A stretch of DNA of 43,262 bases from Bacillota bacterium (GCA_023621995.1 JAMOAB010000035.1:1-43262); one strand, 5' to 3'; positions 17,466 through 24,429 are shown, counted from the first letter of the stretch. The notes: generated by a model from the letters alone, not told the origin. Made by a program: numbers and translations.

Positions 17466-17510
17466 TACACATAATAAGTATTATGTATATCTAATGTTAT
17501 TTATGTGTAA
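17461..17510 (+). repeat. Duplicated stem-loop, copy 1
   Basis: About 50 bp beginning at the stop codon of the upstream gene; copy 2 lies at 17758-17807. ACACATAA...TTATTTATGTGT pairs as an inverted repeat. Both copies end just before a ribosome binding site. Confidence 0.75.
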
Positions 17511-17527
17511 TAGGGAGGAGATTAAGG

Positions 17528-17761
17528 ATGAAAACACAAAGGATTGAATTAAACAGTAAGGATAGGTTTATATTGAATGGATTAGATGATGATTGTTTCA
17601 TTATAGCTAAAAGCATGGAGATTGGAACAGATGTAAATATACCTATAATCATTGCAGGGGATGTGTTTCAGATAGATAAAGAAAATGGCAAGGTAACACA
17701 TATAGGAGAGCGAAATATACAATTGTCTTGTACTTTTGATGCTATATGGGAGAAGATTTAA
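17528..17761 (+). CDS. Hypothetical protein
   Basis: 77 residues, GGGAGGAG site upstream. Mostly beta-prone (RFILNGLDDDCFIIAKSM; IPIIIAGDVFQID), acidic. Unknown. Framed on both sides by copies of the same 50-bp stem-loop, so it may be a cassette. Confidence 0.55.
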   Translation: MKTQRIELNSKDRFILNGLDDDCFIIAKSMEIGTDVNIPIIIAGDVFQIDKENGKVTHIGERNIQLSCTFDAIWEKI

Positions 17762-17807
17762 TACACATTACAAATATTAAGTGTATCTAATGTTATTTAT
17801 GTGCAAC
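17758..17807 (+). repeat. Duplicated stem-loop, copy 2
   Basis: Second copy of the 17461-17510 repeat, sharing TCTAATGTTATTTATGTG and the outer inverted repeat ACACAT/ATGTG, with changes in the middle. Precedes the methyltransferase gene. Confidence 0.75.
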
Positions 17808-17825
17808 AGAGAGGGGGAAAATATA

Positions 17826-18539
17826 ATGATAGAGCTGAATAAGATTTATAATATGGATGGCTTAGAAGGTATGGATTTAATGATTAAACAAGGAATTAAA
17901 GTCGATGCAATAATTACAGACCCTCCATATAATATTGCAAGGGATAATAACTTCAATACTATGGGTAGAGCAAGTATAGATTTTGGAGATTGGGATAAGG
18001 GGTTTGACCAATTTTCATGGATAGATAGAGCTTATGATTTATTAGATAAAGGTGGTACATTATTCTTATTTAACGATTGGAAAAACATAGGTGAAATTGC
18101 TAAATATGCAGAAAGTAAAGGTTTTGATATAAAGGATATGGTTAGATGGAGAAAGACTAATCCAATACCTAGAAATAGGGATAGAAGATATATAACAGAT
18201 TATGAAGTGGCTATATGGCTAGTCAAACCTAAAGGTAAGTGGGTATTTAATAGACTTTCAGATACCTATGATAGATGTGAGTATGAGTATCCTGTAACTC
18301 CTCAATCAGAAAGAGTAGGTCATCCAACACAAAAACCTCTAGCACTTATGGAAGAAATTATTAAAAGACACACTAATGAAGGTCAAACAATATTAGACCC
18401 ATTTTTAGGAAGTGGAACAACAGTAATAGCTTGTATAAACATGAAAAGAAATTATATTGGCTTTGAGTTAGACAAGGGCTACTATGATATAGCCAATGAA
18501 AGAATTTGTAAGGCAATTAGTGAACATAACACTAATTAG
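17826..18539 (+). CDS. DNA methyltransferase, probably N6-adenine
   Basis: 237 residues from ATG 17826 (GAGAGGGGG upstream; an earlier in-frame ATG lies in the repeat). Catalytic motif IV TDPPYNIA near residue 31 and AdoMet motif I DPFLGSGTT near residue 200: the motif order of beta-class methyltransferases. The DPPY form favours N6-adenine over N4-cytosine. GHPTQKPLALMEEII is the usual motif preceding motif I. No restriction enzyme partner is visible, so it is an orphan enzyme, probably protecting phage DNA. Followed by decayed genes. Confidence 0.9.
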   Translation: MIELNKIYNMDGLEGMDLMIKQGIKVDAIITDPPYNIARDNNFNTMGRASIDFGDWDKGFDQFSWIDRAYDLLDKGGTLFLFNDWKNIGEIAKYAESKGFDIKDMVRWRKTNPIPRNRDRRYITDYEVAIWLVKPKGKWVFNRLSDTYDRCEYEYPVTPQSERVGHPTQKPLALMEEIIKRHTNEGQTILDPFLGSGTTVIACINMKRNYIGFELDKGYYDIANERICKAISEHNTN

Positions 18540-18583
18540 ATGTATTAGAGATGATTACAAAATAGGGAAGGGGAATAAAAGTT

Positions 18584-18757
18584 ATGAAAAATAAGGTACA
18601 ATGATAGAAATTACCAAGTAGGAGATAGATTACTGCTAAAAGAATGGGATGGGGAAAAATACACTGGCAATGAAATTTATAAATATATATCAATTATGCC
18701 TTAGATGATAGAAGTGGATATGCAATTGATGGATATGTGATTATGAGTATCGTATAG
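18584..18757 (+). pseudogene. Remnant of a DUF3850/ASCH-like gene
   Basis: Reading from 18600 gives NDRNYQVGDRLLLKEWDGEK and YTGNEIYKYIS, then after a frameshift YALDDRSGYAIDGYVIMSIV and stop. The first part is the typical centre of DUF3850 proteins (ASCH/PUA fold, nucleic-acid binding). The N-terminal end is gone and the frame breaks near 18700, so it is dead. Confidence 0.7.
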
Positions 18758-18767
18758 GGAGGTTATT

Positions 18768-18818
18768 ATGTTATATACAACTTATTTTGCTAAAATGGAT
18801 AAGATTCCAGATGATTAG
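18768..18818 (+). pseudogene. N-terminal scrap of a DUF488-like gene
   Basis: GGAGGTTATT then ATG and MLYTTYFAKMDKIPDD followed by a stop. The start resembles DUF488 proteins (KLYTSYFAxxKKLP). Only 16 codons remain. The rest up to 18913 holds no gene: about 90 bp of A/T-rich sequence with a TATAAT (18889-18894) lacking a -35 box. Confidence 0.5.
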
Positions 18819-18913
18819 TTGGGAATCGGCTATGAGAGTAATAATACTTTAGCCATAAGGAGTATCAAAATAAAAGTATATTATTTAATATAATGAAAGG
18901 GGATTGACCTATA

Positions 18914-19285
18914 GTGTTATTGACATTCATTTGCTTACTTGTTATAATAGGTATAGGGTTAGCCCTTATCTGGAAGTACAAATGGGAAGTAATTGTAGTG
19001 AGGGGAAGAAGTATGTTTCCCACCCTACAAGATGGAGACCTAGTACTAATAGATAAGAAGCCAAAAGCCTACAACATAGGAGACATATGTGTTTTAGTTC
19101 CTCCAGATGAAGCAGATAAAATAGTTATCAAAAGGATTACTAAAGTAAAACCTATGGATAGACTATATTGGTTTCTAGGGGATAACAGAAGTAACTCACA
19201 TGATAGTAGAGATTACGGATGGGTTAATGTAGAAAATATCGAAGGGAGAGTTATTAAACAATGGCAAAGGAAAAAGAACAAGTAA
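18914..19285 (+). CDS. lepB: Signal peptidase I (S26 family)
   Basis: 123 residues, GTG start, AAAGGGG upstream. An N-terminal membrane segment (LTFICLLVIIGIGLALI) is followed by the catalytic Ser box VVRGRSMFPTLQDGD (S33), the Lys general base IVIKRI (K73) and the GDNRSNSHDSRDYG box. It should sit in the host membrane with the active site outside and remove signal peptides. It is short and lacks extra domains, like minimal Gram-positive SipS/SipW types. An S26 peptidase is unusual cargo for a phage; it might process a phage or host-surface protein. Next gene 16 bp on (SpoVS). Confidence 0.9.
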   Translation: MLLTFICLLVIIGIGLALIWKYKWEVIVVRGRSMFPTLQDGDLVLIDKKPKAYNIGDICVLVPPDEADKIVIKRITKVKPMDRLYWFLGDNRSNSHDSRDYGWVNVENIEGRVIKQWQRKKNK

Positions 19286-19301
19286 AAGGAGGATGAAAAC
19301 A

Positions 19302-19568
19302 ATGGCTGTAAGTAAATTAAAAGTAGCTGGGAAATCATCTGTAAAAGCAGTAGCAGGAAGTATTGTAAAATCTTTTGAGGATGGAAACGAAGTAGAGATT
19401 TATACAATCGGAGCTAGTGCAACAAACCAAGCTGTAAAGGCTATAGCTATGGCAAGAGGTTTTATGAGTACTAAAGGATATGACCTTTATGTAGCCCCCG
19501 GTTTCTCTACAGCAGTAATTGATGGAGAAGAAAAGACCTCAATTAGATTTGTATTGAAGTTACTGTAG
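19302..19568 (+). CDS. spoVS: SpoVS-like protein (stage V sporulation protein S)
   Basis: 88 residues from ATG 19302, preceded by AAAGGAGG at good distance (an in-frame ATG at 19293 is too close). The family pattern is clear: LKVAGKSSVKAVAGSIV, IGASATNQAVKAIAMARGF and IDGEEKTSIRFVLKL (usual: KVSAKSSPNSVAGA, IGAGALNQAVKAVAIARGF, IDGEERTAIKL). SpoVS is an Alba-like-fold protein affecting sporulation in Bacillus; a phage copy could influence host sporulation or bind nucleic acid. Points to a spore-forming host. Confidence 0.93.
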   Translation: MAVSKLKVAGKSSVKAVAGSIVKSFEDGNEVEIYTIGASATNQAVKAIAMARGFMSTKGYDLYVAPGFSTAVIDGEEKTSIRFVLKLL

Positions 19569-19575
19569 TAAGGAT

Positions 19576-19908
19576 GTGGCTAAATTGGCTAATAAAAAAG
19601 TAAATAATGATACTATAGAGGAAATCCTCAAGAGATTTGATAGTGGGGAAACTCCAGCCGATTTAGCTACATCGTATGGAGTTCATCCCTCCACTATTAG
19701 GAGATACTTAAGACAGAATGGTAGGCAGTTATCAAGAATATCACATACTACAGAGATAGACCAAGATATAAAAATGGAGTTAAGAAGAGTTCTATCTAAA
19801 TTTAATGTAGACAATGTAGACATCCTTATAAGTGAGATTGATAAGCATTTCATTATAGAGAAGAGACAGAGGGAAGAGGATAGTGCTTTTGAAATAATTC
19901 ACTTATAA
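19576..19908 (+). CDS. Helix-turn-helix DNA-binding protein
   Basis: 110 residues, GTG start. The N-terminal half has a resolvase/Hin-type HTH: EEILKRFDSGETPADLATSYGVHPSTIRRYLR. The C-terminal half is helical and charged (MELRRVLSKFNVDNVDILISEIDKHF). No recombinase domain, so probably a small regulator. It lies between SpoVS and the 7-deazaguanine genes. Confidence 0.7.
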   Translation: MAKLANKKVNNDTIEEILKRFDSGETPADLATSYGVHPSTIRRYLRQNGRQLSRISHTTEIDQDIKMELRRVLSKFNVDNVDILISEIDKHFIIEKRQREEDSAFEIIHL

Positions 19909-19972
19909 GGAGTGGTTAAATGACATTCTATTTTACTCTTAACCTAATATTTAATGAATTGAGGGGTAAGGG

Positions 19973-20368
19973 ATGCAGGAGAAGAGAAAGCACATATCTC
20001 AAATGAGCTACAAGGAGCAAGAAGCTCTAATAGAATTAGTAAATAACACAATATTTAGCTTTTGTGACTACTGTTTATATAAGATGAAGAAGAGAAAGAT
20101 TAAGAGAAAGCAAGTTGTTAAGGCTATAAAGAATGGCTACTTAATAGAGTATCACTTCAAGAATAATAGTCATAGAGTACTTCTAAGAGGTATACCTAAC
20201 AATAGCAGGAAGTGTGTTTGTGTAGTACTTGACCTTACTAATAGAAATATCATAACTACCTACTATAATCACTGCAACGATAGACATGCTACTTTAAATC
20301 TAAGTATCTATGATGAGAATTTAGATGTTCTACAGATGTTAAATAGCAAAAAGGGGGAAAAGTTCTAG
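19973..20368 (+). CDS. Hypothetical protein, DUF4258-like
   Basis: 131 residues, basic N-terminus. VVKAIKNGYLIEYHFKNNSHRVLLRG followed by VCVVLDLTNRNIITTYYN resembles small DUF4258-type (BrnT/RelE-like fold) proteins, in which such a sheet is conserved. A toxin role is not shown. It overlaps the queE start by one base. A 28-codon ORF (19920-20006) with AAGGAG lies just ahead, overlapping this start; it is too weak to list. Confidence 0.6.
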   Translation: MQEKRKHISQMSYKEQEALIELVNNTIFSFCDYCLYKMKKRKIKRKQVVKAIKNGYLIEYHFKNNSHRVLLRGIPNNSRKCVCVVLDLTNRNIITTYYNHCNDRHATLNLSIYDENLDVLQMLNSKKGEKF

Positions 20369-21018
20369 TGATACTAACTATTTCAGAGATTGTATCTGGT
20401 ATAAAGGGAGAAGGAAAAAATGCTGGATACCCTACAACATTTGTAAAGTTACATGGATGTAACCTTAATTGTTCCTATTGTAGGAATGAATGTAGGACAG
20501 GGAAGAAAAAGAGGATGAGTGTTCAGACAGTACTGGGATACATCTTCAAGATGGGTAATTACTATGTAGAAATAACAGGAGGAGAGCCACTACTTCAAGA
20601 TACAACTTATGTATTGCTCTATGATTTAGTAGACAGAGGATACAATGTTACAATTAACACTAATGGCTCACAAATAATAGAGGATTGTCTGTATGCAAGA
20701 AGCTACTCCTACTGTATGGAGATAAAATGCCCAAGCAGTAAGATGGAGAGTAAGAATGTATATGAGAACTTAGATACTTTGATAATGAAAGATGAAGTTA
20801 AGTTCTTAATAGCAGATGCAGAAGATTATGTATTTGCAAAAGATATTATTAGAAAGTACCCTACAAAGGCTAGTTATGTATTTAGTCCAATAGTAAGTGA
20901 GGATGGTAAGCATATAGGGAAAGACCTTGCACAATGGTTACTAGAGGATAAGTTACAGAGAGCTAGATTAGGAGTACCTATTCAAACATTGTTAGGAAGT
21001 CAACTACCCACCACTTAG
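20368..21018 (+). CDS. queE: 7-carboxy-7-deazaguanine synthase QueE
   Basis: 216-residue radical SAM enzyme that converts 6-carboxytetrahydropterin into 7-carboxy-7-deazaguanine, the first 7-deazapurine of the preQ0 pathway. Landmarks: TISEIVSGIKGEGKNAGYPTTFVKLHGC, then the cluster-binding C31xxxC35xxC38 (CNLNCSYC), EITGGEPLLQ, INTNGSQ and MEIKCPSS. GTG start with AAGGGGGAAAAG upstream. The last few codons, and its stop codon, fall inside the left-end hairpin of an inserted IS200/IS605-like element, so the C-terminus was probably altered by the insertion. Confidence 0.92.
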   Translation: MILTISEIVSGIKGEGKNAGYPTTFVKLHGCNLNCSYCRNECRTGKKKRMSVQTVLGYIFKMGNYYVEITGGEPLLQDTTYVLLYDLVDRGYNVTINTNGSQIIEDCLYARSYSYCMEIKCPSSKMESKNVYENLDTLIMKDEVKFLIADAEDYVFAKDIIRKYPTKASYVFSPIVSEDGKHIGKDLAQWLLEDKLQRARLGVPIQTLLGSQLPTT

Positions 21019-21232
21019 CACCTATGGTGCTTGAAGTGGGAGCTTGTAAGCTCTAGTTGACTAGCCTAAGCGAAAGCTACGTTATCTATCTTATGACACC
21101 TTGGAATAATGCCCTAGTTCCAAGCTCTGTCGTGGAGTACGTAAACAATCCTAAGGGGTAGGGATAGTCGGCTTCACATGTAAGGATAGATAACATTGGC
21201 GAAGGGCAACAACTCCTAAAAGAAGGAATACT
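21011..21232 (+). ncRNA. IscB-associated omega RNA (HEARO)
   Basis: A dense run of stems upstream of the iscB start: 21011-21039 terminal hairpin; GAGCTT-GT-AAGCTC (21040-21053); long-range GTTATCTATC (21081-21090) with GATAGATAAC (21185-21194) enclosing CTTGGAA...TTCCAAG (about 21109-21125). Its position directly before an IscB N-terminus is that of HEARO/omega RNA, whose guide is read from DNA just 5' of the element, here the queE 3' end. No matching IscB is encoded here. Confidence 0.75.
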
Positions 21233-21234
21233 TT

Positions 21235-21354
21235 ATGTTAGTATTCGTAAAAAATAAGCATGGTGAAAATTTAATGCCATGTAAACAAGTTAGTTTTAAG
21301 TATATAGAGTTTATAAATCATAACAATAATTGGCAATTCATCTCCCACTTGTAG
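21235..21354 (+). pseudogene. iscB: Truncated iscB, N-terminal codons only
   Basis: The 39-codon frame begins MLVFVKNKHGENLMPCKQVS, the characteristic IscB/HEARO-ORF N-terminus (VFVxxKxxxxLMPC). After about codon 22 it runs straight into the right-end hairpin and stops. The RuvC and HNH nuclease domains are deleted. Confidence 0.8.
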
Positions 21355-21440
21355 AAGATGGGAGACTTCTTGCCAAGTTAGTTAAAAGTTAGTTAAATAA
21401 AAATAAAAGCACTAGAAATATTCTTTAGGAGAGTGATTTT

Positions 21441-21905
21441 ATGAAAACAACTAAAAAATTAACCGTTAGTGCCTTGTTTATAGCTATGTTTATAACTGTT
21501 TTAGGAGTTACAGCAGGATTTTCGTTTGGGGCAGTACAAGTGAGAGTAGCAAATGCTTTATATGCACTATCCTATGTATATCCGTTCTTAGTAGTTCCAA
21601 CAGGACTAGCAGTAGTATTAAGTAATCTAATATTTGGGGGATTAGGACTACCAGATATTGTGGGAGGATTTATAGTAGCTACAGTAACTACCTCATTGAT
21701 GGTACTTATTAAAAAGCTAAACTTACCTAAGATATTAGTAGTAGTTCCTACTTTAGTAATTCCAGCTTTAGGAGTACCGTTGTGGTTATCTCCAATATTA
21801 GGAATACCTTACTGGGCTCTAGTTATTAGTATAGGATTGGGGCATATAGTTCCAGCTATATTAGGTTATATATTAGTAAAAGCAGTAGAAAAAATGAACA
21901 TATAA
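21441..21905 (+). CDS. queT: Queuosine-precursor transporter QueT
   Basis: 154-residue hydrophobic protein with about five membrane segments. FGAVQVRVANALYALSYVYPFLVVPTGLAVVL and NLIFGGLGLPDIVGG are typical of QueT, the substrate-binding S component of ECF transporters for preQ0/preQ1-type bases (usual QxRxAEAL and GLGxxDIVxG). It would import 7-deazaguanine precursor with host ECF energising subunits. Sits between queE and queC. No preQ1 riboswitch could be recognised in the 60 bp between the mobile element and the start. Confidence 0.88.
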   Translation: MKTTKKLTVSALFIAMFITVLGVTAGFSFGAVQVRVANALYALSYVYPFLVVPTGLAVVLSNLIFGGLGLPDIVGGFIVATVTTSLMVLIKKLNLPKILVVVPTLVIPALGVPLWLSPILGIPYWALVISIGLGHIVPAILGYILVKAVEKMNI

Positions 21906-21921
21906 TAGGGGGATATTTAAC

Positions 21922-22386
21922 ATGAGTAAGAAAAAGACTGTGGCAATTGACTTTGATGGGGTAATAGTAGAGAATATATTCCCAGAGATAGGGGCAATCA
22001 AGAAGAATGTAGTAGATAAGATGAAAGAGTGGTATGCAGAAGGACATACGATTATCATATGGACTTGTAGGACAGACCAGTATGCAGAGGAAGCTAGAAA
22101 GTTCCTAAATGACAATAGGATACCCTATCACTACTTTAATGAAAACCCAACTAGTCCTTTAGGAGATTGGTGTAGAAAGATTTTGGCAGATGTATATTTA
22201 GATGACAGAGCTTTAAATGTAGATGACCTAGATAATTTCAACCTAGATACTCTTGAGTTTGAGAATGATGAAGTGTTAAATGATATAAAGACTCTAATAT
22301 GTAAAGTATATGAGCTATCACTTCATAAGGTAAATCCAGAACTTGAGAAAGTTAAACAAATAGCTAAGAAGTATGGGCTAAGCTAA
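21922..22386 (+). CDS. HAD-superfamily hydrolase
   Basis: 154 residues. Motif I VAIDFDGVIV (nucleophile D and acid/base D), motif II-like IIIWTCRTD, and an acidic motif VYLDDRALN near residue 92. This compact form is common in Gram-positive phages. Here it lies inside the 7-deazaguanine gene set between queT and queC; it might be a nucleotide or base-metabolism phosphatase, but the substrate is unknown. Confidence 0.85.
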   Translation: MSKKKTVAIDFDGVIVENIFPEIGAIKKNVVDKMKEWYAEGHTIIIWTCRTDQYAEEARKFLNDNRIPYHYFNENPTSPLGDWCRKILADVYLDDRALNVDDLDNFNLDTLEFENDEVLNDIKTLICKVYELSLHKVNPELEKVKQIAKKYGLS

Positions 22387-22399
22387 GGGAGTGAATGTA

Positions 22400-23023
22400 A
22401 TGAGGAAAGTATTAGTATTAGCTTCTGGAGGACTTGATAGTACTGTAGTAGTAGCTTTATATAAAAATTTAGGGTATGATGTACACTTATTATATCTACC
22501 TTATGGAAACATTAATGAAAAGGCTGAAACAGAGAGACTATTAAAATTAAGAGAGAAGTTCGATATTCCAGCAGAGAATACTTTAGTGGTTAAATTGAAC
22601 TTAAACTATAGTAATAGTAAATGTATAGGTAAAAGTGATGGGGCTACTTATGTAGAGATGAGGAATTTAATATTTATATCATATGCCATTAGTGTAGCAG
22701 AAGCTAAAGGAATAGACGAAGTTGCAGTAGGATTTATAAAGACATTAGATGAGTATAAGGATACTACGGAGGAGTTTGTAGTAATGATGAATAACTTATC
22801 AGTAAGCACTACTGGAATTGAAGTTAAAGCTCCTTTAAAGCATTTAGATAAGCGAGGAGTATATGAATTAGGGAAGAAGTTAGGAGTAAGTTTAACAGAT
22901 GTATTTTCATGTAATACACCTAATGGAGATAAACCATGTGGAGAGTGCTACGATTGTGTAGATACTAAACAACTAATAAAACAATGTAATATTCCAGATG
23001 AGGAAAATCCTTTTAAAAATTAA
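22400..23023 (+). CDS. queC: 7-cyano-7-deazaguanine synthase QueC
   Basis: 207 residues from ATG 22400 (AAGGGAG 8 bases ahead; GTG 22391 is the alternative). ATP-dependent amidation and dehydration of 7-carboxy-7-deazaguanine to preQ0. PP-loop SGGLDSTVVV near residue 9, VEMRNLIFISYAI, and four Cys for zinc at the end: CNTPNGDKPCGECYDC. Slightly shorter than bacterial QueC (about 220-230). Just after its stop lies a second, different queC 3' end. Confidence 0.93.
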   Translation: MRKVLVLASGGLDSTVVVALYKNLGYDVHLLYLPYGNINEKAETERLLKLREKFDIPAENTLVVKLNLNYSNSKCIGKSDGATYVEMRNLIFISYAISVAEAKGIDEVAVGFIKTLDEYKDTTEEFVVMMNNLSVSTTGIEVKAPLKHLDKRGVYELGKKLGVSLTDVFSCNTPNGDKPCGECYDCVDTKQLIKQCNIPDEENPFKN

Positions 23024-23024
23024 T

Positions 23025-23132
23025 AGCCCTACAGTAAATGGAGAAGTTTGTGGCGAGTGTGTTGGATGTAGAGATGTAAAAGAAATTATAAAAATAGGAG
23101 TGGTACTAGATGAGGATAATCCTTTCATATAA
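23025..23132 (+). pseudogene. queC: Orphan 3' end of a second queC
   Basis: Reads SPTVNGEVCGECVGCRDVK, then EIIKIGVVLDEDNPFI and stop, without a start. It parallels the end of the intact QueC (NGDKPCGECYDCVDTK ... PDEENPF). Its last 23 bases are reused as the start of the next gene in another frame. A scar of recombination between related queC genes. Confidence 0.8.
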
Positions 23133-24048
23133 TGGGAAAGAGCATGGGATACTCTACCCACCATTAACATTACTATCATTAGCTAATATACTCTACGAGC
23201 ATGGCTACGATGTAGAGCTTGTACAGGATGATGAGTATTATGATTACACTGGACTTCCTGGTGACAGTCCATCCCAAAGAGAGTATTTGTATCTAGCAGA
23301 AAAAATTCAACTATTAACAGGGTACAAGGCTAATATCTTCAATGAGAAAGTGAACTATGAACTATGCCCCGACTTTGATGTTCCACTTGTAGTTACCTCT
23401 TATGGCTGTCAGTTTAGCTGTACAGCCTGTACAAAGTTAGAGAAAGGGCAAATATATAGGAGACCGTTTAAAACTGTTTTAGAAGAGCTTAAATGGATTA
23501 CAGATAGATACGATTACTTTGAGTTTGGAGATTACAATATATTTTTAGACAAAAACAATTTCTTTAAAATAATAGAGTATATCCCAAAAGGAGTTAAGTG
23601 GGGTGCATTAATTAATATAGATAATAATTATTCTGAACAGGATTTAAAGTATATCTATGAAAAAGGATGTGTAAATATCTATACAGGAATAGAGAGCTTT
23701 AACCCTAAAGACTTAGAATACTTTAAAAAACCTTACTATCTAAAAGGAATTGACCCCAAGGAGTTCTTATTAAAATTAAAGGATATTGGATTTAATATAA
23801 ATGTTTATTTAATAAGAGGACTTCCAAACCAAACTAGAGCAGAATGGATTGAAACAACTGACTGGCTAAAGAGTCATGGTATTAGCTATACCTCTAATAC
23901 CTTTTATGACCCAGTTACAGATACCTTTATAGAGGAGACAGCCCACCTATCTAAAGAGTATTTAACAGTTAAAAAGGATGAGGATTATAACCAAACCAAC
24001 AAAAATTTACGAAAATTTTTAGAGCCTTATATACCCGGTAGGTTGTAA
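23110..24048 (+). CDS. Radical SAM protein in 7-deazaguanine cluster
   Basis: 312 residues. The first 85 residues resemble a reduced B12-binding-type domain (YPPLTLLSLANILYEHGYDVELVQ) as in B12-radical SAM proteins, but no His of the DxHxxG cobalamin site is seen. The radical SAM core has C100QFSC104TAC107 for the 4Fe-4S cluster, then YTGIESFNP and NVYLIRGLPNQT. It lies between queC and dpdA. A role in tailoring the 7-deazaguanine base is plausible; it does not look like QueE. Reaction unknown. Confidence 0.8.
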   Translation: MRIILSYNGKEHGILYPPLTLLSLANILYEHGYDVELVQDDEYYDYTGLPGDSPSQREYLYLAEKIQLLTGYKANIFNEKVNYELCPDFDVPLVVTSYGCQFSCTACTKLEKGQIYRRPFKTVLEELKWITDRYDYFEFGDYNIFLDKNNFFKIIEYIPKGVKWGALINIDNNYSEQDLKYIYEKGCVNIYTGIESFNPKDLEYFKKPYYLKGIDPKEFLLKLKDIGFNINVYLIRGLPNQTRAEWIETTDWLKSHGISYTSNTFYDPVTDTFIEETAHLSKEYLTVKKDEDYNQTNKNLRKFLEPYIPGRL

Positions 24049-24071
24049 TATTTTAAGAAGTATGGTATTAT
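24043..24071 (+). promoter_or_regulatory. Candidate promoter and structured leader
   Basis: TTGTAA (24043-24048), 17 bp, TATTAT (24066-24071). The 120-base leader holds hairpins GGCTA/TAGCC (24090-24107) and CTCTAG/CTAGAG (24126-24146) before GGAGGTG and the small repeat-protein gene. Confidence 0.5.
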
Positions 24072-24192
24072 TTATTTAGGCTAAACATAGGCTACAAGGG
24101 AATAGCCACCCTCAACTCACCTCAACTCTAGTGAGCATACCTAGAGAGGAGAAGTTAAGTAGCTATGAATAATTTTATGGAGGTGCAACCCT

Positions 24193-24387
24193 ATGTTTAA
24201 ATTAAGAGAAGCATTTGCAAACACAAAAGGAAGAGGAGGTTCTAGTAGAGCTAAAAGAAACAGTAGATTAGCAGGAAATGTTAATGAAAGTAGACCAGCA
24301 AATTCAAGATTAGCTGGAAATGTTAACAGTACTACAAGAGTTCCATCATCCAGACGAAGAGCTTCAAGATTAGCTGGAAATGTTTAA
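24193..24387 (+). CDS. Small basic protein with three SRLAGNV repeats
   Basis: 64 residues, rich in Arg, Ser and Asn. The heptad SRLAGNV occurs three times (RNSRLAGNVN, ANSRLAGNVN, RASRLAGNV at the C-terminal end), separated by 11 and 18 other residues. Clear GGAGGTG site, own promoter, structured leader and a perfect terminator: a monocistronic unit placed just before dpdA. I know no family with this repeat. It could be a protein-binding decoy, a peptide precursor or a DNA/RNA-binding peptide; none is shown. Confidence 0.75.
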   Translation: MFKLREAFANTKGRGGSSRAKRNSRLAGNVNESRPANSRLAGNVNSTTRVPSSRRRASRLAGNV

Positions 24388-24397
24388 GAAGAGGGGA

Positions 24398-24429
24398 GAG
24401 GGCTATTACTAGATGTAATAGCTCTTTTT
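24398..24429 (+). terminator. Rho-independent terminator
   Basis: GCTATTAC-TAGAT-GTAATAGC followed by TCTTTTTC. Ends the SRLAGNV-protein transcript. The following 125 bp to dpdA contain AAGGGGGGG and TTGACT but no complete promoter. Confidence 0.92.

Larger units (their letters stand above)
21008..21380 (+). mobile_element. Deleted IS200/IS605-type IscB element (MITE-like)
   Basis: Left end: hairpin CCACTTAGCACC/GGTGCT-TG-AAGTGG (21011-21039). Right end: nested hairpin with outer TTGGCAA/TTGCCAA and inner TCTCCCA/TGGGAGA (21330-21376), the subterminal-hairpin form of IS200/IS605 ends. Between them lie an omega-RNA-like region and the first codons of iscB; transposase and the rest of iscB are absent. 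It is a non-autonomous relic. Exact ends are uncertain by several bases. Confidence 0.75.

Noticed and set aside
19920-20006. 28-codon ORF with AAGGAG site
   Set aside because: Overlaps the start of the 19973 gene, short and without a recognisable pattern; not enough support.
21019-21232. Group I intron or riboswitch in the queE-queT gap
   Set aside because: The downstream IscB N-terminus and IS200/IS605 end hairpins explain the structure better; no group I core or preQ1 aptamer could be aligned by eye.
21381-21440. preQ1 riboswitch before queT
   Set aside because: The GTTAGTTAAAAGTTAGTTAA sequence lacks the C-rich loop and paired stem of preQ1 aptamers.
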